The translations under genes were made by a program, and so were the position numbers. Of a stretch of DNA of 64,000 bases, positions 8,082 through 15,175 are shown piece by piece. Every line of letters starts with the position of its first letter. Positions within the stretch are counted from its first letter, which is position 1. The stretch lies in contig NC_004193.1 of NCBI RefSeq assembly GCF_000011245.1, positions 970,501 through 1,034,500 of the forward strand, given 5' to 3'. The stretch is from Oceanobacillus iheyensis HTE831. GTDB lineage: Bacteria; Bacillota; Bacilli; Bacillales; Amphibacillaceae. Under the pieces are notes generated by a model. It made no database searches, was not told the DNA's origin, and saw only the letters and a program-made list of their open reading frames with translations.

Positions 8082-8232
8082 ATGTGGACTTTTATTTTAC
8101 ATTTTTATATTCGGTTTAATCGTGTTTTTAAATCTGGGCCTTTATTTGCCGTCTTTAATGGCGGTTAATGAGGAGGACATAGGCAGAAACGGTAGTCATT
8201 TAAAGAAATATAAATGGTTTCAAAAGTGTTAA
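8082..8232 (+). pseudogene. Possible frameshifted small membrane protein
   Basis: A good site (GAGGGGGG) precedes ATG 8082, which opens MWTFIL. After about 8-10 codons the plausible coding continues in the +1 frame as FIFGLIVFLNLGLYLPSL...KKYKWFQKC, ending at 8232. This reads like one hydrophobic helix plus a charged tail, broken by a one-base shift. I do not recognise the family. It is weak evidence; it may simply be decayed sequence. Confidence 0.3.
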
Positions 8233-8366
8233 ACGATAAAGAGTATAAACAACTGATTGTTCACGACAAAGATGTACGTGAGGTCATTGGAAAGTTTGAT
8301 AGTAAGAAAATTGATAAGAAGCTTTTCCAGAATAGGTACCGAAAAAAGCTACAAAATATATTATAA
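8214..8366 (+). CDS. Small basic protein of unknown function
   Basis: A 50-codon frame starting at ATG 8214 (MVSKVLNDKEYKQLIVHDKD) and ending in RYRKKLQNIL. It is highly charged, with no membrane segment and no strong ribosome site. It overlaps the end of the preceding broken frame by 19 nt, so translational coupling or a C-terminal fragment of a larger gene are both possible. I do not recognise it. Confidence 0.25.
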   Translation: MVSKVLNDKEYKQLIVHDKDVREVIGKFDSKKIDKKLFQNRYRKKLQNIL

Positions 8367-8466
8367 AAAAGTCAAATAGTCTTGCCAACGGATGCGATTA
8401 CGAAACAACAACAATCGTCATTTACGCTAATGAAGCAGGGTAATAGTTTGGAAGGGGGTATTTAAG

Positions 8467-8835
8467 GTGGTAGCTCTTATTATCATTTTATTTGCTATTC
8501 TAGTTTTAGATCAATTTATTAATCGAAAGCTAATAAAAAAATTGAATATAAAGAGGTCTGACTTAGGTGAAAAATACGTAAATAAACTACATAAATATGG
8601 TGAAGGAATACTCTATTGGGCTAGTTTTATTGTGATGATTATAGCAATAAATGAACTTCCATATCTCAGAATACTTATCTTTGTTGGTATGACTGCTTTA
8701 TTCGCATTTCGTACCATAATGAAATGGATTTATGTAAGAGAAAGGAAAACATACCTTTTAAGTGCTATAACTTGTGTCTTATTTATTTTAGGATCGGTTA
8801 CTTATGGGGTGACAGATTACTTTAATTTCATTTAA
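8467..8835 (+). CDS. DUF4181-like small membrane protein
   Basis: 122 residues from GTG 8467, preceded by GAAGGGGG. There are three to four membrane helices (LIIILFAILVLDQF at 3-16, ILYWASFIVMIIAI about 48-61, ILIFVGMTALFAFRTI about 68-83, YLLSAITCVLFILGSV about 96-111). The basic patch WIYVRERKTYLLS between helices is reminiscent of DUF4181 proteins common in Bacillaceae, whose function is unknown. It stands alone, downstream of the decayed 8.1-8.4 kb stretch. Confidence 0.65.
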   Translation: MVALIIILFAILVLDQFINRKLIKKLNIKRSDLGEKYVNKLHKYGEGILYWASFIVMIIAINELPYLRILIFVGMTALFAFRTIMKWIYVRERKTYLLSAITCVLFILGSVTYGVTDYFNFI

Positions 8836-8906
8836 TACTAACAGGTGCAGTTGTGTAGGAAGCATCGTGCGTGAATCGTGTCATTTAGACGAATAAGTAG
8901 TTACTT

Positions 8907-9381
8907 ATGTATCAATTATCGAAGGATGGTGGGAAAACTTTGAAGAGAGTTGATGTTGCCTATGTACTGCTATATGATAGCGATGAAGAAAATATATTGA
9001 TGGTGAAAAATAAAGGAAGTCAATCCTCTTACTATACACTCCCTGGTGGTGAAGTGGAAAATGGAGAAACTTTAGAAGACGCAGCTATTCGCGAAGTTAA
9101 AGAAGAAACAGGCTTAAACGTTGAACTAGATGGTGTTTTTGCAGTGAGTGAAGCTTTTTTTTGAAGAGCGAGAGCATCACGCAATATTCTTTACTTTTAA
9201 AGGTAGAATTATTGATGGTGAAATTAATATATTATTTCCAGAAGAGATTGAAGAGGTAACTTGGATGGAGGCAAAAATAGCAAAAAAGTATGCATATATA
9301 CCGATTGTAGAAAAAAATCTTATAAATGGCGAGTCCATTATTCCATATATTCTTCGTGGGAAGGTAGTTCATAACGCTTAA
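8907..9381 (+). pseudogene. Nudix hydrolase, frameshifted at a T8 run
   Basis: Two overlapping frames together encode one Nudix protein of ~158 residues. The first (8907-9164) holds the Nudix box GGEVENGETLEDAAIREVKEETGLNVE (GX5EX7REUXEEXGU intact). The second (to 9381) continues with FFEEREHHAIFFTFKGRI and the C-terminal strands. They join if one T is removed from the eight-T run at 9155-9162. It is therefore a genuine frameshift, a sequencing slip, or a slippery phase-variable site. TTG 8940 with GGTGGG upstream (MKRVDVAYVLL) is a more family-like start than ATG 8907. Nudix enzymes hydrolyse nucleoside-diphosphate-linked substrates. Confidence 0.8.
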
Positions 9382-9384
9382 AAC

Positions 9385-9452
9385 TTCTTCAACAAAAGGG
9401 CGCTTTCACGGAATATAAAATGTGTTACTATTGTTTTTTAGGGCCAGATTGC
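9385..9452 (+). repeat. Dispersed intergenic repeat, copy 7
   Basis: Nearly identical to copy 1 at 67 (GGGCGCTTTCACGGAAT...AAAATGTG, then TTTTTTAGGGCCAGATTG). The similarity runs on into the downstream small gene, giving a ~215-bp duplicated block. Confidence 0.65.
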
Positions 9453-9495
9453 TTCTTAATTAGAAACTTGAAATGAACGAAAAGGGTGTTTTATT

Positions 9496-9699
9496 TTGAT
9501 AGATAATTTAAGGCTAAATAGTATAAGCCGTAGTTTTGTCATTTGTTTAATAATCCTTTTGTCTTTATTAATCCTTGATTTAAATGTTTTTCCTGAGAAG
9601 TCAGTATTATCAGAGGTGGTAATTGCAGGATTGGCTTGTATATTAATAATTTTGTTGATAGTTCCTAGTTGGATACAAGTATTTAAGTCCATTAAGTAG
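9496..9699 (+). CDS. Small two-TM membrane protein
   Basis: 67 residues from TTG 9496, behind AAAAGGGTG. Two hydrophobic segments (SFVICLIILLSLLIL, 13-27, and VVIAGLACILIILLIVPSWI, 42-61) are separated by DLNVFPEKSVLSE. This is the intact version of the gene truncated at 175-300; there the start is ATG. I do not recognise the family. The duplication and flanking repeats suggest a mobile or exchangeable unit. Confidence 0.6.
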   Translation: MIDNLRLNSISRSFVICLIILLSLLILDLNVFPEKSVLSEVVIAGLACILIILLIVPSWIQVFKSIK

Positions 9700-9716
9700 A
9701 ATTACAAAAACAATTA

Positions 9717-9760
9717 AACAATTGGGCGTATTTCTATAATATTTAACGCAAGATAATTTA
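9717..9760 (+). repeat. Dispersed hairpin-type intergenic repeat, copy 8
   Basis: Core TTGGGCGTATTTC...AATATTTAACGC. GCGT and ACGC can pair, another paired change relative to GCGC-type copies. Confidence 0.45.
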
Positions 9761-9778
9761 TGAGGGTGGGGGAGTTAA

Positions 9779-10015
9779 ATGAAGTTCTTTAAACCTATGA
9801 CTAAAACAGAATCGTATAACTGGAATAAAGGAGCCATACTTGGTTTTTATATCTATATGCTACTTTTATTCATAGACCAAACTTATAGTATATTATTTGC
9901 AAGTAATCTCCTTTCTTCTTCTGTAATTTTTTGGGCTGGATTGATAGTGGTTTTTGGACAAGAAATTATTTTAAATTTCAGAGATAAAAGAAAATCAGGT
10001 AGAACTATAGTGTGA
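9779..10015 (+). CDS. Small two-TM membrane protein
   Basis: 78 residues from ATG 9779 after GAGGGTGGGGGAG. Two helices (GAILGFYIYMLLLFI about 18-32 and VIFWAGLIVVFGQEIIL about 49-65) are flanked by a polar N-terminus (KPMTKTESYNW) and a basic tail (FRDKRKSGR). It is unrecognised, one of a set of tiny membrane-protein genes separated by the repeat. Confidence 0.55.
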   Translation: MKFFKPMTKTESYNWNKGAILGFYIYMLLLFIDQTYSILFASNLLSSSVIFWAGLIVVFGQEIILNFRDKRKSGRTIV

Positions 10016-10025
10016 AAATGTTTTT

Positions 10026-10098
10026 TGCTGTTCCATTATAGGGTGCGATTATCGAGTAATGATTGACAGCAGAGTCATATATAAGGACCATTTAGTTC
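10026..10098 (+). repeat. Dispersed intergenic repeat, copy 9 (degenerate)
   Basis: Landmarks TAGGGTGCGATTATCGAGTAAT...AAGGACCATTTAGTT are kept with altered arms. The right part GGACCATTTA matches copy 5. Confidence 0.45.
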
Positions 10099-10128
10099 AT
10101 TATACATAACCATAAGGATGTGATATTT

Positions 10129-10326
10129 GTGGTTGCAATGAAAGAATTTTTATCGAGTTTATTGCTTATAATTAGTTGGTTTATATTTGCAGTGAGCGCC
10201 TATTTACTTTATTGCACAATTATAATGCCAATGCTTGCTATCATACCTTTACTAATCTCTTTTGTTATTGGTTTTCTATGTTTTTATTTATCAAGAAAGT
10301 TGGATGACAGAAGGAAGAACTATTAG
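10129..10326 (+). CDS. Small two-TM membrane protein
   Basis: About 65 residues. GTG 10129 is chosen because AAGGATG lies at a better spacing than for the in-frame GTG at 10120; an ATG at 10138 is also possible. There are two long hydrophobic segments (LLLIISWFIFAVSAYLLYCTIIM and LAIIPLLISFVIGFLCFYL) and a basic tail (SRKLDDRRKNY). The function is unknown. It lies between repeat copies 9 and 10. Confidence 0.5.
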   Translation: MVAMKEFLSSLLLIISWFIFAVSAYLLYCTIIMPMLAIIPLLISFVIGFLCFYLSRKLDDRRKNY

Positions 10327-10327
10327 T

Positions 10328-10385
10328 TTCCGTTATCGGGCGCTTTAACGGAATAAAAAAGCGTTCAAATTTGCATTATCGGGCA
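10328..10385 (+). repeat. Dispersed hairpin-type intergenic repeat, copy 10
   Basis: GGGCGC-TTTAACGGAATAAAAA-GCGTTC (two G-U pairs) followed by a second partial ATTATCGGGCAG. The repeat runs straight into the ribosome site of the next gene. Confidence 0.55.
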
Positions 10386-10403
10386 GTGAAAGAGGTGAGC
10401 CAA

Positions 10404-10847
10404 ATATTTTTTGTTTCTAAGAAAGACGCTTTTTACTCTGTTGTTATACGGGGAACCATAGTTTTGATTTTAAGTGTTGTTATTCGTTCTATTATTGCTT
10501 TTAGCGCATCTAATTTTATTGAAGGATTAGTTGGATTTATTATAGTGGTTTTACTTATTTGGGCGTGGTTTAGTACGGGTTATCAAATTGTAAACGATAT
10601 TGTTAAAGTAAAGGCTGGACCATTTAAAAAAACAATAAATATACAAGAAATTAACAAAATTAGTAAGAGGAAAAGTGTGTGGACAGCAGCTGCTTTAGCT
10701 ACTGATAGATTGGTAATACAGTACGGAAAATATAATTTGGATATTCTTGTGTCTCCTAGGAATGAGAGTGATTTCATTAAACTCCTTCTGAGCAAAAAAC
10801 CACAAATTCAAATTGAAAAAGCGTTATCCCAAAAATATAAAATCTAA
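10404..10847 (+). CDS. PH-domain-like membrane protein, apparent ATA start
   Basis: About 148 residues. The best ribosome site (AGAGGTGA, 10391-10398) points to ATA at 10404, giving (M)FFVSKKDAFYS. Relatives I recall begin M-Y/F-F-x-S-K-K-D, so this is where the protein should start. Upstream in-frame TTG (10371) and GTG (10396) codons lie in the repeat and lack sites. Two helices (IRGTIVLILSVVIRSIIAF and GLVGFIIVVLLIWAWF) precede a C-terminal bacterial PH-like beta domain (YQIVNDIVKVKAGPFKKTINIQEI...DRLVIQY...ILVSPRNESDFI). The role is unknown. Confidence 0.65.
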   Translation: MFFVSKKDAFYSVVIRGTIVLILSVVIRSIIAFSASNFIEGLVGFIIVVLLIWAWFSTGYQIVNDIVKVKAGPFKKTINIQEINKISKRKSVWTAAALATDRLVIQYGKYNLDILVSPRNESDFIKLLLSKKPQIQIEKALSQKYKI

Positions 10848-10896
10848 GATCCACTCATTATTTTTTGAATAGTCAATCTAGAAAGGTCTAGTAGTG

Positions 10897-10975
10897 TAAT
10901 TCCGGAATCGGGCGCTTATCCGGAATAAAACCTGCGCTCAATATTGGAGAAAAGGGTCATTTTATTAAATAAATA
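10897..10975 (+). repeat. Dispersed hairpin-type intergenic repeat, copy 11 (most complete)
   Basis: GGGCGC (10910-10915), 18-nt loop with TCCGGAATAAAA, then GCGCTC (10934-10939), TATTGGAGAAAAGGGTCATTTTATT. It is the copy that best defines the family consensus. No copies are seen beyond it in the window. Confidence 0.7.
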
Positions 10976-11002
10976 TATAAGCAGTGTAAGGGGGTTGGAA
11001 AA

Positions 11003-11677
11003 ATGATAAAGGCTGTCCTATTTGATTTAGATGGAACTTTATTAAATCGAGATGAATCTATAAAAGGGTTCGTAAACCACCAATATGAACGACTGAAAAA
11101 GTGGGTTGGTCATATACCCAAAGATAAATACATTACAAGATTTTTAGAACTCGACAAGCGTGGGTATGTTTGGAAAGATAAGGTATATCAGCAATTAATC
11201 CAGGAATTTGATATTTCCAAAATGACTTTGGAGGATTTGCTACAAGATTACATCAGTGAGTTTAGGTTTAATTGTGTTCCTTTTGATAATTTAATTCAAA
11301 TGTTAGAAGATTTAAAGAGCAAAAATGTCCTTTTAGGTATGATTACAAACGGTTATGGGCAATTTCAAATGGATAACATTAAAGCCTTAGGAATTGAGCG
11401 ATATTTTGATGTGATTTTGGTATCTGAGTGGGAAGGGATAAAAAAACCTGACCCTGAAATTTTTAAAAAGGCTTTAGAAAAACTTGACGTACCGCCTGAG
11501 CAAAGTATATTCGTTGGGGATCATCCTAAAAATGATGTAAAGGCTGCTCAAAGTATTGGAATGAAAGGAATATGGAAAAAGGATCTCCAATGGAACGATG
11601 TTGAAGCGGATTTCACAGTTAATGACTTGATGGCACTTCCATTAATCGTTAAGAATTTAACTAGAAGAGTGGAGTAA
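11003..11677 (+). CDS. HAD-superfamily hydrolase (subfamily IA)
   Basis: 224 residues from ATG 11003 behind GGGGG. All four HAD motifs are present: DLDGT (8-12), TNG (~115-117), Lys of GIKKPDPEIF (~147) and GDHPKNDV (~172-179). The helical C1 cap lies between residues 15 and 90 and contains Trp/Tyr-rich helices. It resembles YjjG/haloacid dehalogenase-like nucleotidases and phosphatases; the substrate is not predictable. It is followed after 46 nt by an acetyltransferase, possibly co-transcribed. Confidence 0.88.
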   Translation: MIKAVLFDLDGTLLNRDESIKGFVNHQYERLKKWVGHIPKDKYITRFLELDKRGYVWKDKVYQQLIQEFDISKMTLEDLLQDYISEFRFNCVPFDNLIQMLEDLKSKNVLLGMITNGYGQFQMDNIKALGIERYFDVILVSEWEGIKKPDPEIFKKALEKLDVPPEQSIFVGDHPKNDVKAAQSIGMKGIWKKDLQWNDVEADFTVNDLMALPLIVKNLTRRVE

Positions 11678-11723
11678 AAGCTCACTCTGAAAAGAGTGTA
11701 ATTTAGATCAAGGGTGATAGAAA

Positions 11724-12263
11724 TTGTTGAATTTAGAAAAAGTGACTAAAGGTAAAGAAAGCATTTTACATAACCTCATGCAATTCTATATATATGAATT
11801 TAGTAAGTTTGTCCCTGAAATTAGATTAGAACAAGACGGCACGTATAAACTATTTAACTTAAATAGGTACTGGGAAAATTCCAATTTCCACGCATTTTTT
11901 ATTAAGTTAGAAAATGAATACATTTGCTTTGCTCTTGTAGAAAGTGAATCAAAATCCTTTCCTAATACTTTTCATGAGTTCTTTATCATTGCAACATATA
12001 GCGGGAAAGGTTATGGGGAAAAGGCTGCAACAGAACTTATGCTTATGTTTCCAGGTAATTGGATTATCACTCAAATTGAAGCAAATTATCCCGCTCAGGC
12101 ATTTTGGAGAAAACTTGTTTATAAGCTAACTAACGGGGATGTAACTGAACGATATGATAAAGAGAGAAGGTCCATCCAAGAATTTCACACATCCTCAATA
12201 GTAGATGTTGCACAGTACTTCTACCGCAATAGACATTTCAGAAATAACATTAATATAGCTTAA
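11724..12263 (+). CDS. GNAT-like acetyltransferase
   Basis: 179 residues from TTG 11724 (AGGGTGAT upstream). The central EFFIIATYSGKGYGEKAATELM carries the acetyl-CoA loop (GKGYGEKAA). NYPAQAFWRKLVYK corresponds to the NxxAxxFWxKxxY segment of GNAT proteins acting on small molecules or as predicted acetyltransferases. The C-terminal 40 residues after the GNAT fold (YDKERRSIQEFHTSS...) are not typical. It may be an operon partner of the HAD hydrolase. Confidence 0.75.
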   Translation: MLNLEKVTKGKESILHNLMQFYIYEFSKFVPEIRLEQDGTYKLFNLNRYWENSNFHAFFIKLENEYICFALVESESKSFPNTFHEFFIIATYSGKGYGEKAATELMLMFPGNWIITQIEANYPAQAFWRKLVYKLTNGDVTERYDKERRSIQEFHTSSIVDVAQYFYRNRHFRNNINIA

Positions 12264-12288
12264 CTTCATTATTTTTTTATCTCCAATC

Positions 12289-12738
12289 TTGAGGAATATA
12301 TTTTCTAACCAGGGGGTATGTCCTTTAGGCCCTATTGCTCTAGCTGCATGTTTACAAGTCGATGCAACATGTTACAATGCTGTTACCAAAGAGACAACAG
12401 AGCTAAAAGAGGGAAGAGTCGTAATTGATTTAAAGGATATTGAGGGATCTCCTGATGGAATGACCATCGATGTCAACGACCGGTTGTGGGTAGCGCTTTG
12501 GGGAGGATCTCGAGTCATCTGTGTTGATCCACGGCTGGGTAAAATCGTTGAATCAATTACCTTACCTGTTTCAAATGTGACAAGTTGTACATTTGGAGGT
12601 CCTAAAATGCGAACGCTTTATATTACAACAGCGAGTGAAGGGATAGGGAATGATAAGTTTAAATTAGAACCGTTGGCAGGATCATTATTCTCATGTCAGG
12701 TGGGAGTACAAGGACTAGCTTCTATTCCGTACGTATAA
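12289..12738 (+). pseudogene. C-terminal half of an SMP-30/gluconolactonase-like protein
   Basis: From about residue 43 the frame matches the second half of the six-bladed SMP-30/regucalcin propeller: RVVIDLKDIEGSPDGMTIDVNDRLWVALWGG, then VTSCTFGGPKMRTLYITTASEG and EPLAGSLFSC. Intact proteins are ~290 residues and have a metal Glu and the first three blades before this point; here they are missing. The start at 12289 has no convincing ribosome site. It is therefore a decayed gene. Confidence 0.75.
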
Positions 12739-12835
12739 TGATGTAGTCAATAGTGGTCTGAGGTGTACCATCGTTCGTACAATCAGGAGGCAAAGTAGCG
12801 ACCGGCTTATAGGAAATGCTGTTTTGCTTCTCCAT
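12722..12835 (-). CDS. Small ORF, uncertain
   Basis: A 37-codon frame starting MEKQNSISYKPVATLPPDC and ending in TTIDYIIIRTE. It is amphipathic in character and reads like protein rather than random sequence. AGAAGGA lies only 2 nt before the ATG. It overlaps the end of the SMP-30 remnant. I do not recognise it; it may be the tail of a lost gene. Confidence 0.2.
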   Translation of the reverse strand: MEKQNSISYKPVATLPPDCTNDGTPQTTIDYIIIRTE

Positions 12836-12934
12836 ATTCCTTCTAATAAAAATAAGTTAAAATTAAAGTGAATATCATTAGTTACCATTGTAGGAATAGA
12901 TTGTATAATAAGTAATTGCAAAAGGGGGATTCAG

Positions 12935-13207
12935 ATGGATGCAATAATGCTAGAAGGTTGGACGCCTATATTGCTTATGGGTATTGGTAGTGCTATTATT
13001 CTCTTTTTTATATCTCGTAAAATTTCTAGAAAAGCCTTATTATTAACCTCCACTTTATTGAGTGTAATTTGTATTGGAGTTGTCATTTACAGTAAAGACG
13101 TTGTTGGTGGATGGGAAGGGATAGGATTAGGAGTAGTTACATTTATTGTTTTCATAGGAATATGGCTAGGTACAATAGTAGGGGCTGTTAAAAGAAGTAC
13201 CAATTAG
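12935..13207 (+). CDS. YesK-like small membrane protein
   Basis: 90 residues, ATG 12935 preceded by AAAGGGGG. Three helices (ILLMGIGSAIILFFI, ALLLTSTLLSVICIGVVIY, GLGVVTFIVFIGIWLGTIV), with the motif VVGGWEGIGLG before the third, as in the YesK family of Bacillus. The function of YesK is not known. It is monocistronic as far as can be seen. Confidence 0.5.
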   Translation: MDAIMLEGWTPILLMGIGSAIILFFISRKISRKALLLTSTLLSVICIGVVIYSKDVVGGWEGIGLGVVTFIVFIGIWLGTIVGAVKRSTN

Positions 13208-13319
13208 GGTGACTTTCAATTGAATTATCGTATGGTAAATCCTATGAAATATCTTTTCCACCATGGGTCGCCCTTCTTATGGATTTAAGGGCTCGATGAT
13301 AATCTAAGGAGGAACTTTT

Positions 13320-13538
13320 GTGTCACAATGCACGAACTGTAGTTATAAATGGAAGGTTAGAGAAATTTTGTCTCTCGGATTCTCAAAGCAAGGAAAAAAC
13401 TGTCCAAATTGTTGTTGTAAGCAATACATTTCTGCAGAAACTCAAAGGTTATTCACATTTGGTTATCTAAGCATTTTATTCGTTCCATTTCTACTTTTTC
13501 GTATCAAACTAAGTGATAAAGATGAACCAATGTGGTAG
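13320..13538 (+). CDS. CXXC-20-CXXC zinc-ribbon membrane protein
   Basis: 72 residues from GTG 13320 (AAGGAGGAAC upstream). Cys pairs at 4/7 and 28/31 are separated by exactly 20 residues (CTNC...CPNC), the hallmark of the cxxc_20_cxxc family (TIGR04104 as I recall). One hydrophobic segment (YLSILFVPFLLF, about 49-60) follows. It is probably a zinc-binding cytoplasmic head on a single membrane anchor. The function is unknown; the family is widespread in Bacillaceae. Confidence 0.75.
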   Translation: MSQCTNCSYKWKVREILSLGFSKQGKNCPNCCCKQYISAETQRLFTFGYLSILFVPFLLFRIKLSDKDEPMW

Positions 13539-13591
13539 CTTCATACTAGGTTTTGTATTGCCAACAAAATTGGAACCTTTTGTGCTATTTA

Positions 13592-14293
13592 TTATAAATA
13601 ACTTAGTGGTTGAACGATCTCACAGGCTTCACTTTCTTTAAGAAATTGATTAACAATAGCAGGATGTGAAGCACCTACAATAAATAGTATTCGATCTTCC
13701 TTTGAACGAATCAAACGCGTTAGGTTTGAGAACATTATTAGATTTCTTTTGTACCACCAACTTAGCCATTTTATGCCGATATAATTGTTGATATCGCCAA
13801 TTCGAGCAATATTTACATAATGCTTATGTATTTTATTGAGCCAGATTGGATCATTTAACTCTTTATAATAATCTATAATACGCTTATTTTTCGTTAATTC
13901 AGGTACAAATAAATCATTATAGATTTCATTGAAAAGGTCTGGTTGATTTACTTTTACCCACTTCTCAATTTCTCCATAATCCATGTCGGCATCCCCCATC
14001 CAATCAACAGAATATATCTGTTCATGCCCAAGCCTTACACCTAAACGAAAACCTATTTGAAAAATTTCATTCATTTCTAAATTGTAAGTTCCGAGTTTGT
14101 ATTGCCTATACTTTTCATTAGTGAATACACTATCTTCTGGTACCTTTTCAACGGCAATCTTTGTTGGTTTAAAGTTTACTAATTTTGAAACTAGTTCCTC
14201 AATTTCTGTTTGCCTTTTGTTAGAATACAAACCTTCATGTTCAGCCATGTGAAAGGTTCCGAGTACAAGAACTTTCGCCTTTTCTACATTCAT
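13592..14293 (-). CDS. DUF5694 / TraB-like protein
   Basis: 233 residues, ATG 14293 with GGGGGGAATC upstream on the minus strand. The N-terminal VLVLGTFHMAEHEGLY supplies the GxxH-type motif and the C-terminal FIVGASHPAIVNQFL the second His motif. This is the arrangement of TraB-superfamily proteins of the DUF5694 kind. VPEDSVFTNEKY and DADMDYGEIEKW are acidic loops between. There is no signal peptide. The biochemical function is undetermined, perhaps a metal-dependent hydrolase. It is the only intact minus-strand gene between 3.1 and 15 kb. Confidence 0.75.
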   Translation of the reverse strand: MNVEKAKVLVLGTFHMAEHEGLYSNKRQTEIEELVSKLVNFKPTKIAVEKVPEDSVFTNEKYRQYKLGTYNLEMNEIFQIGFRLGVRLGHEQIYSVDWMGDADMDYGEIEKWVKVNQPDLFNEIYNDLFVPELTKNKRIIDYYKELNDPIWLNKIHKHYVNIARIGDINNYIGIKWLSWWYKRNLIMFSNLTRLIRSKEDRILFIVGASHPAIVNQFLKESEACEIVQPLSYL

Positions 14294-14327
14294 TGAGATT
14301 CCCCCCTTTTTAGTAATTACGTGCTAG

Positions 14328-14801
14328 TTTAATAATATCTTAATTTCTCTACTGAGCGATATAGGATTTATTGATGCAATATATGATGTGGATTCATCAA
14401 ATAAAGACAATATTGTTTACCCACAAGACGGTTTTTCTAAAACAATTGGAAAAGAGGAGCATATAGTTTTTTTACCATTTGACGGTTCAATGGCTGTTCC
14501 TGATGCATGTATCATGATTGAAAAACTATTAGAAAGAAATAAATTGAACATTAAAGATGTTGACGCTTTTTGTTTCTCTCAGTTTGCATTGACCAATATA
14601 TTAAAAATCCAAGATCATTTTAATATTCAAGAGGAAAAAGTCGTCTATATTGGAGATAAATATGGGTATACGACTACAAGCAGTCCATTTATTAGTCTAT
14701 ATGAGGGAGTTAAGTCTAGACAAATTAAACGGGGAGATACGGTATTGTTTTGGACTATTGGATCGGGTCATGAAATGGTCGCTATGTTATTTAAGTATTA
14801 A
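14328..14801 (+). pseudogene. C-terminal half of a FabH-like ketoacyl-ACP synthase III
   Basis: Open after TAG 14325. It encodes the C-terminal domain of a KAS III-like thiolase-fold enzyme: VDAFCFSQFALTNI, EKVVYIGDKYGYTTTSSPF (family GNxxx-type loop) and RGDTVLFWTIGSGHEMVAMLFKY at the exact C-terminus. The N-terminal half with the active-site Cys is absent (normal length ~330). A GTG at 14388 could start a short product but has no ribosome site. It is a decayed gene. Confidence 0.75.
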
Positions 14802-14850
14802 TTTTTTCGTTACTCTAGAATATTACTATTTGTATTATGAAGCTGATTGG

Positions 14851-14895
14851 CTGGATTGAGTTCAATAAATTTACTGGGCTTAATCCAGTCGATTT
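14851..14895 (+). terminator. Possible terminator after the KAS III remnant
   Basis: CTGGATTGAG and CTTAATCCAG (14851-14889) pair with one G-U, followed by TCGATTTTT. Confidence 0.5.
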
Positions 14896-14916
14896 TTAAC
14901 TTATTTGGGCGCAAAA

Positions 14917-15074
14917 ATGATGAAAATAAAAAGTAGAGGTATAGGTAAAAATGTTATGAAGAATTCAGGTATAGATGGTTCTTTAAATAAAGAAGCAGGT
15001 CAAGAGGACGTTTGCAACCACCTAAAGAGGAATTGAATTTTCCAGATTGGAAACTATGGTTTAAATTAATATAA
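14917..15074 (+). pseudogene. Possible frameshifted small gene, unrecognised
   Basis: In the 374-nt gap before speD, ATG 14917 opens MMKIKSRGIGKNVMKNSG...KEAGQE. After a one-base shift near 15005 the frame continues GRLQPPKEELNFPDWKLWFK and stops at 15074. The continuation looks protein-like but I cannot name it. The rest of the gap holds nothing I can identify. Confidence 0.2.
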
Positions 15075-15175
15075 AATCAGTTTGATATTCCGATAATTAT
15101 CTTCATATATAATGAAGATGGGCTAATAATCAAAGAGTTGAAAGCAAGCTAAGCACAGCGAAGGACAATGTAATC

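Noticed and set aside
67..10975. Classical integron (attC sites with integrase) or CRISPR array
   Set aside because: The repeats lack the attC R'/R'' core GTTRRRY pattern and no integrase or cas gene is present; spacing is gene-sized and irregular, not CRISPR-like.
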